From NCBI RefSeq assembly GCF_000197735.1, contig NC_014550.1, positions 992,001-1,056,000 on the forward strand: 64,000 nucleotides of DNA, read 5' to 3'. The translations under genes and the position numbers were made by a program. Position 1 is the first letter of the stretch, and every line of letters begins with the position of its first letter. This stretch comes from Glutamicibacter arilaitensis Re117 (lineage in GTDB: Bacteria > Actinomycetota > Actinomycetes > Actinomycetales > Micrococcaceae). Shown here piece by piece: positions 24,535 to 33,192 of this stretch. Under the pieces are notes generated by a model. It saw nothing but the letters and a program-made list of their open reading frames with translations. It searched no databases and was not told where the DNA came from.

Positions 24535-25287
24535 CTATCGAACAGTCCGGATCGCTTCGAGCCAAAGGGACTCGTTGTTCCTCACGAACTGGGTCACGGT
24601 GTTCCAGTGATCACCGTGGCCAGTCGTGAACATCGTCCCCCACGGTTCGATTCCCCTGGCATGGGAATTTTTGAGCAGTTCGTGCATAGCTGTTGTCCGT
24701 TGCCACATCGTGGAGGGCAGCGCTGCCCGGAGCTCTTCGTCGGCGTCGTAGCCGTCAATGAAGGCTGCCAGTGCTTGTGCGGCCATATGAGGGTCGGCCG
24801 ATGCGTCGTTTAGCGTGAAGGACTGCGCGGCGTATGCGAGATCCCATAGGCGTGTACTAGGTGCGGCCGCGTCCCAATCGATGAACACCCATCGGTCTCC
24901 GATGAGGAGATTCCACGGGGCCAGATCGTTGTGGCAGATCAGGTCGGCCCCGGGCGCCGGAATGTGTGTGATCCAAGTTGAGCCGAAGTCCGTCTCATAG
25001 GCCGCACTGGCATCATGGATAGTGCGCACCAGGCGACCTACCCGGGAAAGCTCTGAGAGCGATAATGGCCCCGAGTCCATGGCAAGGCAACCGGGGACAA
25101 ACTCTGTCACTTGTCGTCCCTGGGCGTCTTGCCCATATACCGCGGGCACATCGACGCCTGCGTTGCGCACAGCCCTCATATATGCGAGCACACTCGGAGT
25201 GGCTGCCGACCACGGTTTACGTACCGTGGAGCCGACGCGCACCACGCCATCGGTGGCGTTGCCTCCAGCCAGGTGAACCTCTTCCAT
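24535..25287 (-). CDS. Aminoglycoside-phosphotransferase-fold kinase
   Basis: A 250-aa APH-family protein. The N-lobe reads GVVRVGSTVRKPWSAATPSV, the catalytic loop is LICHNDLAPWNLLI (D and N present), and the metal site is WVFIDWDAAAPSTRLWDLA. Active-site residues are intact. Substrate unknown; this subgroup (short N-lobe, ATP-site R-P-W) is common next to resistance or metabolite-modifying genes. It is GC-richer than the M24 gene. It is the last gene before the right-hand R1 and R2 copies. Confidence 0.85.
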   Translation of the reverse strand: MEEVHLAGGNATDGVVRVGSTVRKPWSAATPSVLAYMRAVRNAGVDVPAVYGQDAQGRQVTEFVPGCLAMDSGPLSLSELSRVGRLVRTIHDASAAYETDFGSTWITHIPAPGADLICHNDLAPWNLLIGDRWVFIDWDAAAPSTRLWDLAYAAQSFTLNDASADPHMAAQALAAFIDGYDADEELRAALPSTMWQRTTAMHELLKNSHARGIEPWGTMFTTGHGDHWNTVTQFVRNNESLWLEAIRTVR

Positions 25288-25343
25288 CCCACAAGCCTAG
25301 CGCTCACGCCTTGCCGCTCCGCAGAGGGAAGCTCCACGGGGAC

Positions 25344-25371
25344 GTCCCGCAAGCCGGTCGTCATACGGGAC
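25344..25371 (+). repeat. R1 repeat, short form
   Basis: GTCCCGCAAGCCGGTC followed by GTCATACGGGAC, 28 bp. It is the right-most R1 copy and lies 57 bp upstream of the kinase gene, directly before R2 copy B. Confidence 0.8.
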
Positions 25372-25399
25372 ATACGTGTTCTTGACTCGGCTAATTTTT

Positions 25400-25480
25400 G
25401 AAACTCCGAGTTTTCAAACATTCCAGATTCCCATATACTCCGCCCGAGAAAATGCCCGGTGAAGGAGCCTTATGCGGGAC
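25400..25480 (+). repeat. R2 repeat, copy B
   Basis: An 81-bp sequence related to the inverted copy at 17593-17672, ending CCTTATGCGGGAC, which resembles the R1 right arm (CCTTCTGCGGGAC). The two R2 copies bracket about 7.7 kb of the array in opposite orientation. Confidence 0.8.
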
Positions 25481-26063
25481 ATGGGAAATGAGCGAAAGGC
25501 GCCACATCGGTTCTGGGGAAGGAAACTTCTGTTGTTGCTCGATCGTGCGCTGGTGCTCGTGCGCTATTCGTGGGAAATGTTGATTCTTGGACACTCTCTT
25601 TTACGGAGACTAGCCCTCTGTTCATTTGGCCTGAAGCCCCGGTCCTGATGAAAACGTTCGCCAGGCTGTTGCCTGTTTCCACTGTTTGGAAGATGCATTG
25701 CCGACGGCCGACCAGCCGGTATATGCCAACAGCCGAGGCTATGAACGAAATAGATTAAAGAGGGTTCCGCTTGTTCGGCAATTCACTTCCAGAGTAGCCA
25801 GCCACTTCCGTTCGCAGGGCTTGGAAAGTGAAACGAAGCAGCGAACTGGCCGGCTTGCAGAACCCGAATTCCAAGGGTGGCCGTCGGTACGGAGCCGGAG
25901 ACCGTCAGCCGCACGGTCTAGAACAAAATTGATGCAAGGCATGCTGAGCGAGGGCTTAGCTGTTCAAGGTGCAGCAGTTGGAGAGCGCGAGTTTCTCGAT
26001 CAAGGGAGCTTGGTAGCCGCGTACTCGGAACGGTTGAAACCGCGTGTTGCCCGAGGTGCTGAA
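25481..26063. other. Non-coding or decayed stretch
   Basis: No gene I can support. Short open frames exist on both strands (for example a 62-codon plus-strand frame ending at 25758 with SWTLSFTETSPLFIWPEAP), but none has a ribosome site or a recognisable family. It may contain remnants of lost genes between the array and lysR. Confidence 0.4.
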
Positions 26064-26969
26064 TCAGTTGATGACCAAGCGTTTCACGGTGCTCCTGATC
26101 GCCTCGATGACATCATTGATAGTAATTCGATGCAGGTGCTCGGCTCTCAATAAAAGGTCGATTTGTCTCCCTGAATTCAATCCCTTGATTGGTCGTAAAG
26201 TCACCGTTTCATCCAAAGTCTTTCGTGCTGTGAAACGTGGGAGGATTCCCAGACAACCACTGGCTTCAACTAAGGCGCCGGCGGTGGCGTAATCGTTGAC
26301 CCGGTGCTCGATCCGCGGGGCTTTACCGGCAAGCGCGGCGATGGTTTCCAGAACGTCAGCCGGTGAGAATCCTGAGCGGGAAACGACCCAGGGTTCGTCG
26401 ATCACCTGCTCGGGGGAGAGCTCTCCGAATTTGGCCAGTGGATGATCTCGGTGGATCGCCACGTCCAGCGGTTCGAAAGCCAGAGGTATAACACTGATTC
26501 GGTCTTCGGGCCATGGGTCCGTGTGCGGCATCCGGTGCGCCAGCACCAAATCGTACGTCGAGGTCAGCGCCGGAAAATCCTGCTGCGAGACATCTTCGTC
26601 GGAAAAGTGCAGCGGGGGCAATTGGCCTTCCGGGTAGGTTAGCAACGGGGCGAAAATGGTCTGCCCAATGGAATGGAATCCCGCGATGCGAATGGGTGTG
26701 TCCCGCTCTTGCTCCTGGGTGCGGATCCTCGCCGACGCCTCGGCCAGGGTCGAAGCGACTGACGTCGCGGCGGAGGCCAGCAGTTTTCCCTCGGTTGTCA
26801 GGACCAGCCTGCGTCCGTCCTTCTGTGTCAGTGGCACAGGGAAATTGCGCTGCAGTTGGGCCAAATGCTGCGAGACCGCCGAGGGCGAGACAAAAAGGGC
26901 CTTCGCCACGGCGTTGACGCTGCCCAAATCCGCGAGTTCACGCAGAATCCTCAACTGATGTAATTCCAT
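26064..26969 (-). CDS. LysR-family transcriptional regulator
   Basis: A 301-aa regulator with an N-terminal winged HTH (MELHQLRILRELADLGSVNA, ALFVSPSAVSQHLAQLQ). The C-terminal periplasmic-binding-like co-inducer domain contains PIRIAGFHSIG and DYDLVLAHRMPHTDP-type segments. It is divergent from tdh-kbl over a 135-bp intergenic region, so it is the likely regulator of threonine catabolism here, possibly sensing threonine or a breakdown product. It marks the return to conserved chromosomal gene order. Confidence 0.92.
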   Translation of the reverse strand: MELHQLRILRELADLGSVNAVAKALFVSPSAVSQHLAQLQRNFPVPLTQKDGRRLVLTTEGKLLASAATSVASTLAEASARIRTQEQERDTPIRIAGFHSIGQTIFAPLLTYPEGQLPPLHFSDEDVSQQDFPALTSTYDLVLAHRMPHTDPWPEDRISVIPLAFEPLDVAIHRDHPLAKFGELSPEQVIDEPWVVSRSGFSPADVLETIAALAGKAPRIEHRVNDYATAGALVEASGCLGILPRFTARKTLDETVTLRPIKGLNSGRQIDLLLRAEHLHRITINDVIEAIRSTVKRLVIN

Positions 26970-26990
26970 GAAGTAAATTCTAAATCGTTG

Positions 26991-27009
26991 GATCAGTAAA
27001 TCAGTGATC
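26991..27009. promoter_or_regulatory. Dyad in lysR/tdh intergenic region
   Basis: GATCA-N9-TGATC, an interrupted palindrome 22 bp upstream of the lysR start, with a TCAGT direct element inside. The spacing and position fit a LysR-type binding site, but this is inference. Confidence 0.35.
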
Positions 27010-27104
27010 TTCTAAGGTGTTGTACCGTGCTGTCGGGTGCGACACTTGAAGCGACCCCATGTCTGTGTTGCGCGCACCCAGGTGCCCAATCCAAAGGAAC
27101 CCGC

Positions 27105-28157
27105 ATGAAAGCACTGTACAAGTCCGGCCCGCACGCGGGGCTGGAACTCGTTGATCGCCCAGAACCAGAGACCGGCGCCCACGAGGTCAAGATCCGCGTC
27201 ATGACCGCGGGTATCTGCGGTACCGATCTGCACATCGAAGCCTACGACGATGCAGCCAAGGCCATGATCAACACCCCGCTGGTTCCGGGCCACGAGTTCT
27301 ACGGCGAAGTCGTGGAAATCGGCGATTTCGTGCACGGGGTCAAGGTTGGCGACCGTGTTTCCGGTGAAGGCCACGTAGTGTGCGGCCTGTGCCGCAACTG
27401 CCGCGCCGGACGCAAGCAGATGTGCATCAATGTCGACTCGGTCGGTGTGCAGCGCGACGGCGCCTTCGCAGAATTCGTCGTCATTCCCGAAAGCAATGTC
27501 TACATCCACCGCGATGAGCGCATCACCCCGCTGCTTGGCGCGATCTTCGATCCGTTCGGCAATGCCGTGCACACCGCACTGCAGTTCCCCATGGTTGGCG
27601 AAGACGTGCTGATTACCGGTGCTGGTCCTATCGGCCTGATGGCCGCGGCAGTTGCCCGCCATGTAGGTGCACGCAACATCGCCATCACCGATGTTTCCGA
27701 GCAGCGCTTGGAACTGGCAAAGACCATGGGCATCGACCTGGCCGTGAATGTAGCGAACACGCGCATCAAGGAAGCCCAGCAGAAGCTGGGCATGGTTGAA
27801 GGCTTCGACTACGGCATGGAAATGTCCGGCCACAAGACTGCCCTGCCGGAAATGATCGAGAACATGAACCATGGCGGCAAGATCTGCATGCTGGGCCTGC
27901 CAAGCACCTCGATCGATATCAACTGGGGCAAGGTTGTCACCCACATGCTCACCCTGAAGGGCATCTACGGCCGCGAAATGTTCGAGACCTGGTACGCCAT
28001 GAGCGCCATGCTGACCTCTTCAGAGGTCATGCGCGAACGCATTTCCTCGGTGGTCACCGACTTCCTTCCAGCTACCGAGTGGCAGCAAGGCTTTGAAGCG
28101 GCCCGCAGCGGCCACGGCGGCAAGGTCGTGCTCGACTGGACTGTTTTCTCAGGCTAA
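27105..28157 (+). CDS. tdh: L-threonine 3-dehydrogenase
   Basis: A 350-aa zinc-dependent medium-chain dehydrogenase that oxidises L-threonine to 2-amino-3-ketobutyrate with NAD+. The catalytic zinc site is C38 and H63/E64 ([17 protein letters not shown]). The structural zinc cysteines are C93, C96, C99 and C107, and the nucleotide-binding motif is [13 protein letters not shown]. An AAAGGAA ribosome site lies 5 bases before the ATG at 27105. It is followed after 31 bases by kbl, whose product cleaves the unstable ketone. Divergent lysR is the likely regulator. Confidence 0.97.
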   Translation: MKALYKSGPHAGLELVDRPEPETGAHEVKIRVMTAGICGTDLHIEAYDDAAKAMINTPLVPGHEFYGEVVEIGDFVHGVKVGDRVSGEGHVVCGLCRNCRAGRKQMCINVDSVGVQRDGAFAEFVVIPESNVYIHRDERITPLLGAIFDPFGNAVHTALQFPMVGEDVLITGAGPIGLMAAAVARHVGARNIAITDVSEQRLELAKTMGIDLAVNVANTRIKEAQQKLGMVEGFDYGMEMSGHKTALPEMIENMNHGGKICMLGLPSTSIDINWGKVVTHMLTLKGIYGREMFETWYAMSAMLTSSEVMRERISSVVTDFLPATEWQQGFEAARSGHGGKVVLDWTVFSG

Positions 28158-28188
28158 GAATTTCCCGCATCAACAAGGAGCATTTGCA

Positions 28189-29388
28189 ATGTACACGGAT
28201 CTAAAAGGCCAGCTTGCCGCCGAACTCGAAGAGTTGAAGACCTCTGGCCTGTTCAAGGCAGAACGCCACATCGATTCCGCCCAGTCGGCCTCCATCATGG
28301 CCGGCTCGCTGGGCGATGACGCCCGTCAGGTGCTGAACTTCTGCGCCAACAACTACCTTGGCCTGGCTGACAACCAGCAGATCATCGATGCGGCCAAGAA
28401 CGCCATGGATGAGCGCGGCTTCGGCATGGCCTCGGTCCGCTTCATCTGCGGCACCCAGGACCTGCACCTGGAATTGGAAGCCAAGCTCTCCGAGTTCCTG
28501 GGCACCGAGGACACCATCTTGTTCTCCAGCTGCTTCGATGCCAACGGCGGCGTTTTCGAATCGCTGTTCGGCAAGGAAGATGCCATCATTTCCGATGCGT
28601 TGAACCACGCTTCGATCATCGACGGCATCCGCTTGTCCAAGGCAGCGCGCTTCCGCTACGCCAACCAGGACATGGCGGATCTGGAAACCCAGCTGCAGGC
28701 CGCCGCGCAGCTAAATGACGGGGCTGGTGCACGCCGCACCATCATCGTCACCGATGGCGTGTTCTCCATGGACGGCTACCTGGCCCCACTGGAAGCCATC
28801 TGCGATTTGGCCGACAAGTACAACGCACTGGTCATGGTCGATGACTCCCACGCAGTGGGCTTCATGGGCGCAACCGGCGCCGGCACCCCGGAGCACGCAG
28901 GGGTTTCGGACCGGGTGGACATCTACACCGGCACCTTCGGCAAGGCCTTGGGCGGCGCTTCGGGCGGCTACGTATCCGGCCGCGGGGAAATTGTTGCGAT
29001 GCTGCGCCAGAAGGCCCGCCCGTACCTGTTCTCCAACTCGCTGGCGCCATCGATCGTGGCTGCTACGTTGAAGGCGCTGGATCTGGTTGTTGATTCCGGG
29101 GACCTGCGCGAGAAGCTCTTCGAGAACGCAGCGCACTTCCGCCGCCGCATGAGCGAAGAAGGCTTTGAATTGCTCGAAGGCGAGCATGCCATCATTCCAG
29201 TGATGTTCGGCGATGCGGTCAAGGCCGCAGAAGTTGCAGGCAAGATGCTGGAGCGGGGCGTCTTCGTGACCGCCTTCAGCTTCCCTGTGGTGCCAAAGGG
29301 TGCCGCGCGTATCCGAGTCCAGCTTTCTGCTGCGCATTCGGCTGAGGATATCGAAGCCTGCGTGCAGGCATTCGTAGCCAGCCGGTAG
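28189..29388 (+). CDS. kbl: Glycine C-acetyltransferase (2-amino-3-ketobutyrate CoA ligase)
   Basis: A 399-aa PLP enzyme that splits 2-amino-3-ketobutyrate with CoA into glycine and acetyl-CoA. It belongs to the alpha-oxoamine synthase family. Features are the [13 protein letters not shown] segment, [13 protein letters not shown] (PLP-binding Asp and His) and the Schiff-base lysine K252 in [20 protein letters not shown] (28176-28181) precedes the ATG at 28189. With tdh it forms a complete two-step threonine degradation operon. Confidence 0.97.
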   Translation: MYTDLKGQLAAELEELKTSGLFKAERHIDSAQSASIMAGSLGDDARQVLNFCANNYLGLADNQQIIDAAKNAMDERGFGMASVRFICGTQDLHLELEAKLSEFLGTEDTILFSSCFDANGGVFESLFGKEDAIISDALNHASIIDGIRLSKAARFRYANQDMADLETQLQAAAQLNDGAGARRTIIVTDGVFSMDGYLAPLEAICDLADKYNALVMVDDSHAVGFMGATGAGTPEHAGVSDRVDIYTGTFGKALGGASGGYVSGRGEIVAMLRQKARPYLFSNSLAPSIVAATLKALDLVVDSGDLREKLFENAAHFRRRMSEEGFELLEGEHAIIPVMFGDAVKAAEVAGKMLERGVFVTAFSFPVVPKGAARIRVQLSAAHSAEDIEACVQAFVASR

Positions 29389-29476
29389 CCGGCATTTGCA
29401 CAGCTGTTGACAGTGCGCCCGTTCACTGACGTGTTTCAATAGAAGCTACGTAACTGCATGTTGAAGCGGAGGACAA

Positions 29477-30493
29477 ATGGCTACAAGGGATGATGTTGCA
29501 CGCCTTGCCGGCGTATCTCCCAGTACCGTTTCCTACGTGATCAGTGGACGGCGCACCATCTCAGATGCGACCAAGACCAGGGTTTTGGCCGCCATGCGGG
29601 ACTTGAATTACACCCCGAACGCTTTTGCTCAGGGGCTGGCGGGTGCACGTCGCGGCATCCTTGCATTGCATTTTCCAACCAGTGTTGACGGCTACTCATC
29701 CACTGAGTTCGAGTATGTCACTGCGGCCATGGAGCGGGCTCGTGCCCTGGGCTATCACATGCTGCTCTGGTCCAACCCGATGACCGACGTCATGGGCATG
29801 GAAAGCCTTGTTGCCCAGAAATTAGTGGCCGGAGTGCTGCTCATGGAGGTTTCAGTTTCTGATCCGCGCTTTGATGTTCTGCGTCGCGCCAAAATTCCTT
29901 TCGCTTCCATTGGCCGGCCCGATGACAGCGATGACGTGATTTATGTTGACAATGATTTCGCTGAAGCAGGACGCCTAGCAATAGAGCATCTGGCCGGATT
30001 GGGTCACCGATCCATCATGTACATCAATGTTTCCCAACAAGATCAGGCCGCTGGCAATGGCCCGGCAATCCGTACCGCACGAGCCATCACCGAATCAGCG
30101 CAGGCACAGAATATGTCAATTGTTGAGATGCCCGTGGAGAATAACGCCCGCGGTGGCCGGCAAGCCTTGGACGGCTACCTGAAATTCAACCCGCGCCCGA
30201 GTGCGGTGGTAGGACTCAAAGAGTTCGCCACTGCTGGTTTCCTGAATGCTGCAGGAATGGCTGGCTTGTCGATTCCAGCGGACGTCTCGGTTGTCGCTTT
30301 GGGAATCGGTGACCGTTCGGCAGAAATGGTTTCGCCTGCGCTGACCACGGTGGCACCTTCCGGTGAAGTTATTGCCCACACCGCGGTTGACGCGCTGGTG
30401 GAACAGATCGAAGGCCGATCCAGCGACGTCATTCAACAGCTCTTCACTCCCGTCATGGTGATCAGGGAAAGTTCTGGAATAGCTCCCGTTTAG
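29477..30493 (+). CDS. LacI-family transcriptional regulator
   Basis: A 338-aa repressor. The N-terminal HTH (RDDVARLAGVSPSTVSYVIS) with hinge helix (TPNAFAQGLAGARRG) is followed by a periplasmic-binding-protein-like sensor domain. GGAGG precedes the ATG. It lies directly upstream of a sugar ABC importer operon on the same strand, so it very likely controls that operon. A GACGCGCGTC palindrome at the importer promoter is a candidate operator. A TTGACA box at 29408-29413 may belong to its own promoter. Confidence 0.93.
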   Translation: MATRDDVARLAGVSPSTVSYVISGRRTISDATKTRVLAAMRDLNYTPNAFAQGLAGARRGILALHFPTSVDGYSSTEFEYVTAAMERARALGYHMLLWSNPMTDVMGMESLVAQKLVAGVLLMEVSVSDPRFDVLRRAKIPFASIGRPDDSDDVIYVDNDFAEAGRLAIEHLAGLGHRSIMYINVSQQDQAAGNGPAIRTARAITESAQAQNMSIVEMPVENNARGGRQALDGYLKFNPRPSAVVGLKEFATAGFLNAAGMAGLSIPADVSVVALGIGDRSAEMVSPALTTVAPSGEVIAHTAVDALVEQIEGRSSDVIQQLFTPVMVIRESSGIAPV

Positions 30494-30535
30494 CCCCCTC
30501 TTGAGGATTTTCTCCGGGTCTCGTGCGCTCGGCAG

Positions 30536-30565
30536 TTGACGCGCGTCGATGATCTGCGTCACTAT
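30536..30565 (+). promoter_or_regulatory. Promoter and palindromic operator of the sugar ABC operon
   Basis: TTGACG (30536-30541), an 18-base spacer and CACTAT form a plausible sigma-A-type promoter. The perfect palindrome GACGCGCGTC (30538-30547), with the central CG step typical of LacI-family operators, overlaps the -35 box. Binding there by the upstream LacI protein would block transcription (inference). Confidence 0.5.
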
Positions 30566-30629
30566 GGAGGGGATCACTCGTGCCAAGCTGGAACTTCCCG
30601 CAGGGTACAACTCAAAAGTGGAAGGCATC

Positions 30630-31985
30630 ATGAAGAAAACAAAACGTGGGTTGAAGCTCGTTCCCGCTCTTTCCGTGGCCTCAATCGGTTTGCTGCTGGC
30701 CGGTTGCTCCGGGGGAGCAGATCCCAATGATCCCAATGCCCAAGGCGGGGAGACCCAGGTTGCCGAATCCGACGGCGTGGTGGATGTCTACGGACCAGTC
30801 ACTGGCACCGAAGCTGAGCTGCTCGAGAAGTCCTGGGCCGACTGGTCTGAAGAGAACGGCATCAAGATCCGCTACACCGGCGACAAGAACTTCGAATCCC
30901 AGTTGGGCATCAAGGTCCAGGGCGGAGATACGCCTGACCTAGCAGTCTTCCCTCAGCCAGGTTTGCTGGAAGCTACCGTAGCTTCGGGCAAGGTGCAGAA
31001 ACTTCCTGAAGGCGCCCAAGCTGAAGTGGGGAAGAACTGGTCTGAGGACTGGCAGAACTACGGCAAGGTGGACGGCGTCCAGTATGGTGCTCCGCTGATG
31101 GCCAGCGTCAAGGGCTACATCTGGTATTCGCCCAAGCAGTTCGAGGAATGGGGCGTCAGCGTTCCCAAGACTTGGGACGAAATGACCGCGCTGGGAACCG
31201 AAATTACCAAGAAGACCGATGAGCCTGCCTGGTGTGCAGGATTTGCCTCGGGCGAAGCATCGGGTTGGCCAGGCACTGACTGGATTGAGGACGCTGTCCT
31301 GCGCCAGTCGGGCACCGAAGCCTATGACAAATGGGTGTCCGGAGAACTGGAATTCACCTCGCCAGAAATCACCAGCGCATTTGATTCAGTTGGCGAGATC
31401 TTGCTGGATCCAAAGCAGGTCAACGCAGGCTATGGAGATGTAAAGTCCATTAATGCCACCGCGTTTGGTGACATCGGCACCGCAGTTGCCAAGGGCACTT
31501 GCCCGCTGACCCACCAGGCTTCATTCCTCGAAGGCTTCATCCTTGATGCCAAGAACGCAGACGGTGAAACACCTACGGTAGCTCCTGACGGAGATGTCTG
31601 GGCATTCATCGCACCACAATTCAACGAGGGTGATCCAACTTCGGTTGTCGGCGGTGGCGAATTCGTCGCGGCCTTCTCGAACGACGAAGACACTGCGAAG
31701 GTGCAGGAATACCTGGCCAGTGCAGACTGGGCCAATAGCCGAGTTAAGCTCGGTGGCGTGATCTCGGCAAACTCCGGCCTTGATCCAGAAAATGCCAGCA
31801 GTGATCTGCTGCGCTCTGCGGTGGAACTGCTGCAGGATCCAAGCACCACTTTCCGTTTCGACGGATCTGACCTGATGCCAAAGAGCGTCGGTGCCGATTC
31901 CTTCTGGAAGGGAATTGTGGACTGGATCGATGGGAAGCCCACCAAGGAAGTTCTAGAGAACATCCAAGCCGGTTACGACTCTTAG
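30630..31985 (+). CDS. ABC sugar transporter substrate-binding lipoprotein (alpha-glucoside type)
   Basis: A 451-aa extracellular solute-binding protein anchored through a lipobox (LLLAGC, cleavage before Cys about 28) after a basic signal peptide (MKKTKRGLKLVPAL). The mature part has the family-1 binding fold (DVYGPVTGTEAELLEKSWAD, GDTPDLAVFPQPG, WPGTDWIEDAVLR), similar to alpha-glucoside-binding AglE/ThuE proteins. A GGAAGG ribosome site precedes the ATG at 30630. It is the first gene of the importer operon behind lacI. The sugar is unknown; trehalose, maltose or sucrose type is likely from the permease similarity. Confidence 0.9.
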   Translation: MKKTKRGLKLVPALSVASIGLLLAGCSGGADPNDPNAQGGETQVAESDGVVDVYGPVTGTEAELLEKSWADWSEENGIKIRYTGDKNFESQLGIKVQGGDTPDLAVFPQPGLLEATVASGKVQKLPEGAQAEVGKNWSEDWQNYGKVDGVQYGAPLMASVKGYIWYSPKQFEEWGVSVPKTWDEMTALGTEITKKTDEPAWCAGFASGEASGWPGTDWIEDAVLRQSGTEAYDKWVSGELEFTSPEITSAFDSVGEILLDPKQVNAGYGDVKSINATAFGDIGTAVAKGTCPLTHQASFLEGFILDAKNADGETPTVAPDGDVWAFIAPQFNEGDPTSVVGGGEFVAAFSNDEDTAKVQEYLASADWANSRVKLGGVISANSGLDPENASSDLLRSAVELLQDPSTTFRFDGSDLMPKSVGADSFWKGIVDWIDGKPTKEVLENIQAGYDS

Positions 31986-32002
31986 TCACCAGTGAATAAG
32001 TG

Positions 32003-32030
32003 GGGGAGGCCGGTTCAACCGGCCTTCTCC
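32003..32030 (+). terminator. Intercistronic hairpin after the binding-protein gene
   Basis: AGGCCGGTT and AACCGGCCT form a tight hairpin extended by flanking G/C pairs, between the binding-protein stop and the first permease. Such hairpins usually lower permease expression relative to the abundant binding protein, by partial termination or 3'-end protection. Confidence 0.55.
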
Positions 32031-32052
32031 AGCTTTAAAGGAGATATGACTC

Positions 32053-33192
32053 TTGTCTGATTTTTTCCAGTGGCTTGCCGGCTTGTCACCGCTTCTTCAA
32101 ATACCGGTAACTTTGCTTTCCTTTGCCGTGGTGATCGGCCTGGTACTTGCGTTCGTTGAGGTTTCTACGAACCGTGGACGTGGCTTCGCAATTCTTCGTT
32201 TGCTCGCCTCCGTGCTCGTTCCTGTAGTAATACTCTTATTGCTCGGGCTATATGCCTCGGTCATGTGGGTCGCCGCAGTGGCTGCCGTTCTCGGTCTTGC
32301 CGTGTATTTCTATGACCGCCGCTCACGGTCGGGGGCCGGCACTTTTCTTCAGCTAACAGGATTCCTGGCCCCGGCCATGATCTTGCTGGCAATAGGGCTG
32401 ATTTACCCAACCATCCGAACAGCAATTAGTGCTTTCATGACCAACGACGGCTCCGGATTTGCCGGGCTGGCGAACTTCGCCTGGGTCTTTACCAGCCCCG
32501 ATGGCTTGACCGCCCTGCTCAATACGCTGGTCTGGGTCTTGGTAGCCCCGGTGGTTTCAACGATTATCGGCTTGGCCTACGCCGCCTTCATCGACAAGAG
32601 CCGTGGTGAGAAGTTCTTCAAGCTGCTCGTTTTCATGCCGATGGCAATTTCATTTGTTGGCGCGTCGATCATCTTCAAATTCTTCTATGATGCGCGGCAA
32701 GGCGAACAAATTGGCGTATTGAACGCAATCATCACCGCCTTCGGGGCGAAACCGGTGGACTGGCTAGGACTGGAACCATGGAACACCCTGTTCCTGGTCA
32801 TCATCCTGATCTGGACCCAAGCTGGCTTCGCCATGGTGATTCTGTCCGCGGCAATTAAAGCGGTCCCTGCCGAACAGCTTGAAGCAGCTGCCTTGGACGG
32901 TACCACCCCGTGGCAGAGCTTCATGAATGTCACGCTGCCGGGAATCCGCTCATCGGTCATCGTTGTGCTGACCACCATTTCCATTGCTTCGCTGAAGGTC
33001 TATGACATCGTGTCCTCCATGACCGGTGGACGCTCCGAGACCACGGTTCTGGCCTACGAAATGGTCCGGCAGTTCCAGCTGGGCAGCCGCACCGGTTACA
33101 GCTCCGCATTGGCAGTAGTCCTGTTTGTCCTGGTGCTTCCGATCATCATCTACAACGTTCGCCAGCAAAAGAAACAAGGAGGCACTCGATGA
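32053..33192 (+). CDS. ABC sugar transporter permease (AglF-like)
   Basis: A 379-aa membrane permease. An extended N-terminal region with about three extra TM helices precedes the MalF-type six-TM core (from FLAPAMILLAIGLIYPTIRT). The cytoplasmic EAA loop EQLEAAALDGTTPWQSFMNV contacts the ATPase. The start is a TTG at 32053 with AAAGGAG 8 bases upstream; the ATG at 32046 is out of frame and stops after four codons. The 3' end overlaps the next permease by ATGA. Confidence 0.92.
   Translation: MSDFFQWLAGLSPLLQIPVTLLSFAVVIGLVLAFVEVSTNRGRGFAILRLLASVLVPVVILLLLGLYASVMWVAAVAAVLGLAVYFYDRRSRSGAGTFLQLTGFLAPAMILLAIGLIYPTIRTAISAFMTNDGSGFAGLANFAWVFTSPDGLTALLNTLVWVLVAPVVSTIIGLAYAAFIDKSRGEKFFKLLVFMPMAISFVGASIIFKFFYDARQGEQIGVLNAIITAFGAKPVDWLGLEPWNTLFLVIILIWTQAGFAMVILSAAIKAVPAEQLEAAALDGTTPWQSFMNVTLPGIRSSVIVVLTTISIASLKVYDIVSSMTGGRSETTVLAYEMVRQFQLGSRTGYSSALAVVLFVLVLPIIIYNVRQQKKQGGTR

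Noticed and set aside
14512..25371. R1 copies as a CRISPR array
   Set aside because: Intervals are 0.6-1.7 kb and contain genes, copies vary in length, and no cas genes are present.
14512..25371. R1 as canonical integron attC sites
   Set aside because: The outer arms are GTCCCGY/RCGGGAC, not the GTTRRRY/RYYYAAC cores, and no integron integrase is visible. Only the general cassette-like layout is retained as a hypothesis.
14512..25371. R1 copies as ordinary intrinsic terminators
   Set aside because: No U-tract follows either strand. Copies also lie between divergent genes (16690, 20816), where terminators would serve no transcript, and sequence polarity is constant regardless of gene direction.
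3566..26063. Prophage
   Set aside because: No integrase, capsid, portal, terminase, tail or lysis genes are seen in the accessory region.
25686..26153. 155-codon plus-strand frame running into lysR
   Set aside because: Its 3' part is antisense to lysR and the 5' part has no ribosome site or recognisable domain.
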